Positions 15,617 through 15,677 of a stretch of DNA of 15,677 nt are shown in pieces. The translations under genes were made by a program, and so were the position numbers. Numbering within the stretch: position 1 is the first letter of the stretch; each line of letters starts with the position of its first letter. The DNA lies in the NCBI GenBank assembly GCA_934358405.1, contig CAKRKL010000035.1, positions 1 to 15,677 on the forward strand, in the 5' to 3' direction. The notes under the pieces were generated by a model that saw only the letters and a list, made by a program, of their open reading frames with translations, did not search any database and had not been told where the DNA came from. The DNA is from an uncultured Blautia sp. (GTDB lineage Bacteria; Bacillota; Clostridia; Lachnospirales; Lachnospiraceae).

Positions 15617-15677
15617 GGTCTGCGCCTCCTGGTTTGCTTTGTTTATTCTATCCTATTATCAAAGATGAAAAAATATG

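Noticed and set aside
1..15677. Mobile element, CRISPR array or defence system
   Set aside because: I saw no transposase, integrase, terminal repeats, spaced repeats or defence-type nuclease genes, and base composition and ribosome sites look uniform throughout.

Overview
The window looks like a chromosomal segment of an anaerobic Firmicute, most likely a member of the Lachnospiraceae (class Clostridia). The grounds are moderate base composition with strong AGGAGG-type ribosome binding sites, TTGACA/TATAAT-type promoters, a CIRCE operator for HrcA, a DUF4250-type small gene behind clpB, a two-domain glutamine-dependent NAD synthetase, and paired ABC exporters under a MarR regulator. Genus cannot be fixed from the sequence alone. 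Almost everything is ordinary chromosomal gene content. I found no transposon, phage, CRISPR array, rRNA or tRNA.

Layout. Bases 1-47 end an upstream transcript. Bases 86-134 hold a CIRCE operator fused to a sigma-A promoter, followed by a structured leader and clpB (270-2852), a short DUF4250-type gene (2887-3060) and a strong terminator. A second unit (about 3255-7880) encodes a MarR regulator and the two halves of a heterodimeric ABC exporter. These three genes overlap end to start, and a strong terminator closes the unit. The third unit is helD (8001-10079), an RNA polymerase-associated SF1-type ATPase with its own promoter. Then a good promoter at 10214-10242 drives a long, structured leader and a lipoprotein of unknown function (10410-11405). 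A class I methyltransferase, hslO (Hsp33) and nadE follow on the same strand without an obvious intrinsic terminator between them, and end at a hairpin at 15167-15199. A convergent minus-strand gene (15158-15616) encodes a small membrane-anchored protein with a degenerate FMN-binding-like domain. Its 3' end overlaps the nadE terminator.

How they fit together. Three products concern stress or recovery: the ClpB disaggregase (heat stress, under HrcA control), Hsp33 (redox-switched holdase) and HelD (recycling of stalled RNA polymerase). NadE makes NAD. The MarR/ABC unit is probably a self-regulated drug or metabolite efflux module whose two ATP sites are asymmetric by sequence.

I see no convincing new system. 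The parts most worth a second look are the long leader of the lipoprotein gene, which has nested short reading frames and a terminator-like hairpin, the large methionine-rich outer loop in one ABC subunit, the hairpin in the clpB leader, and the terminator embedded in the convergent gene's coding end.
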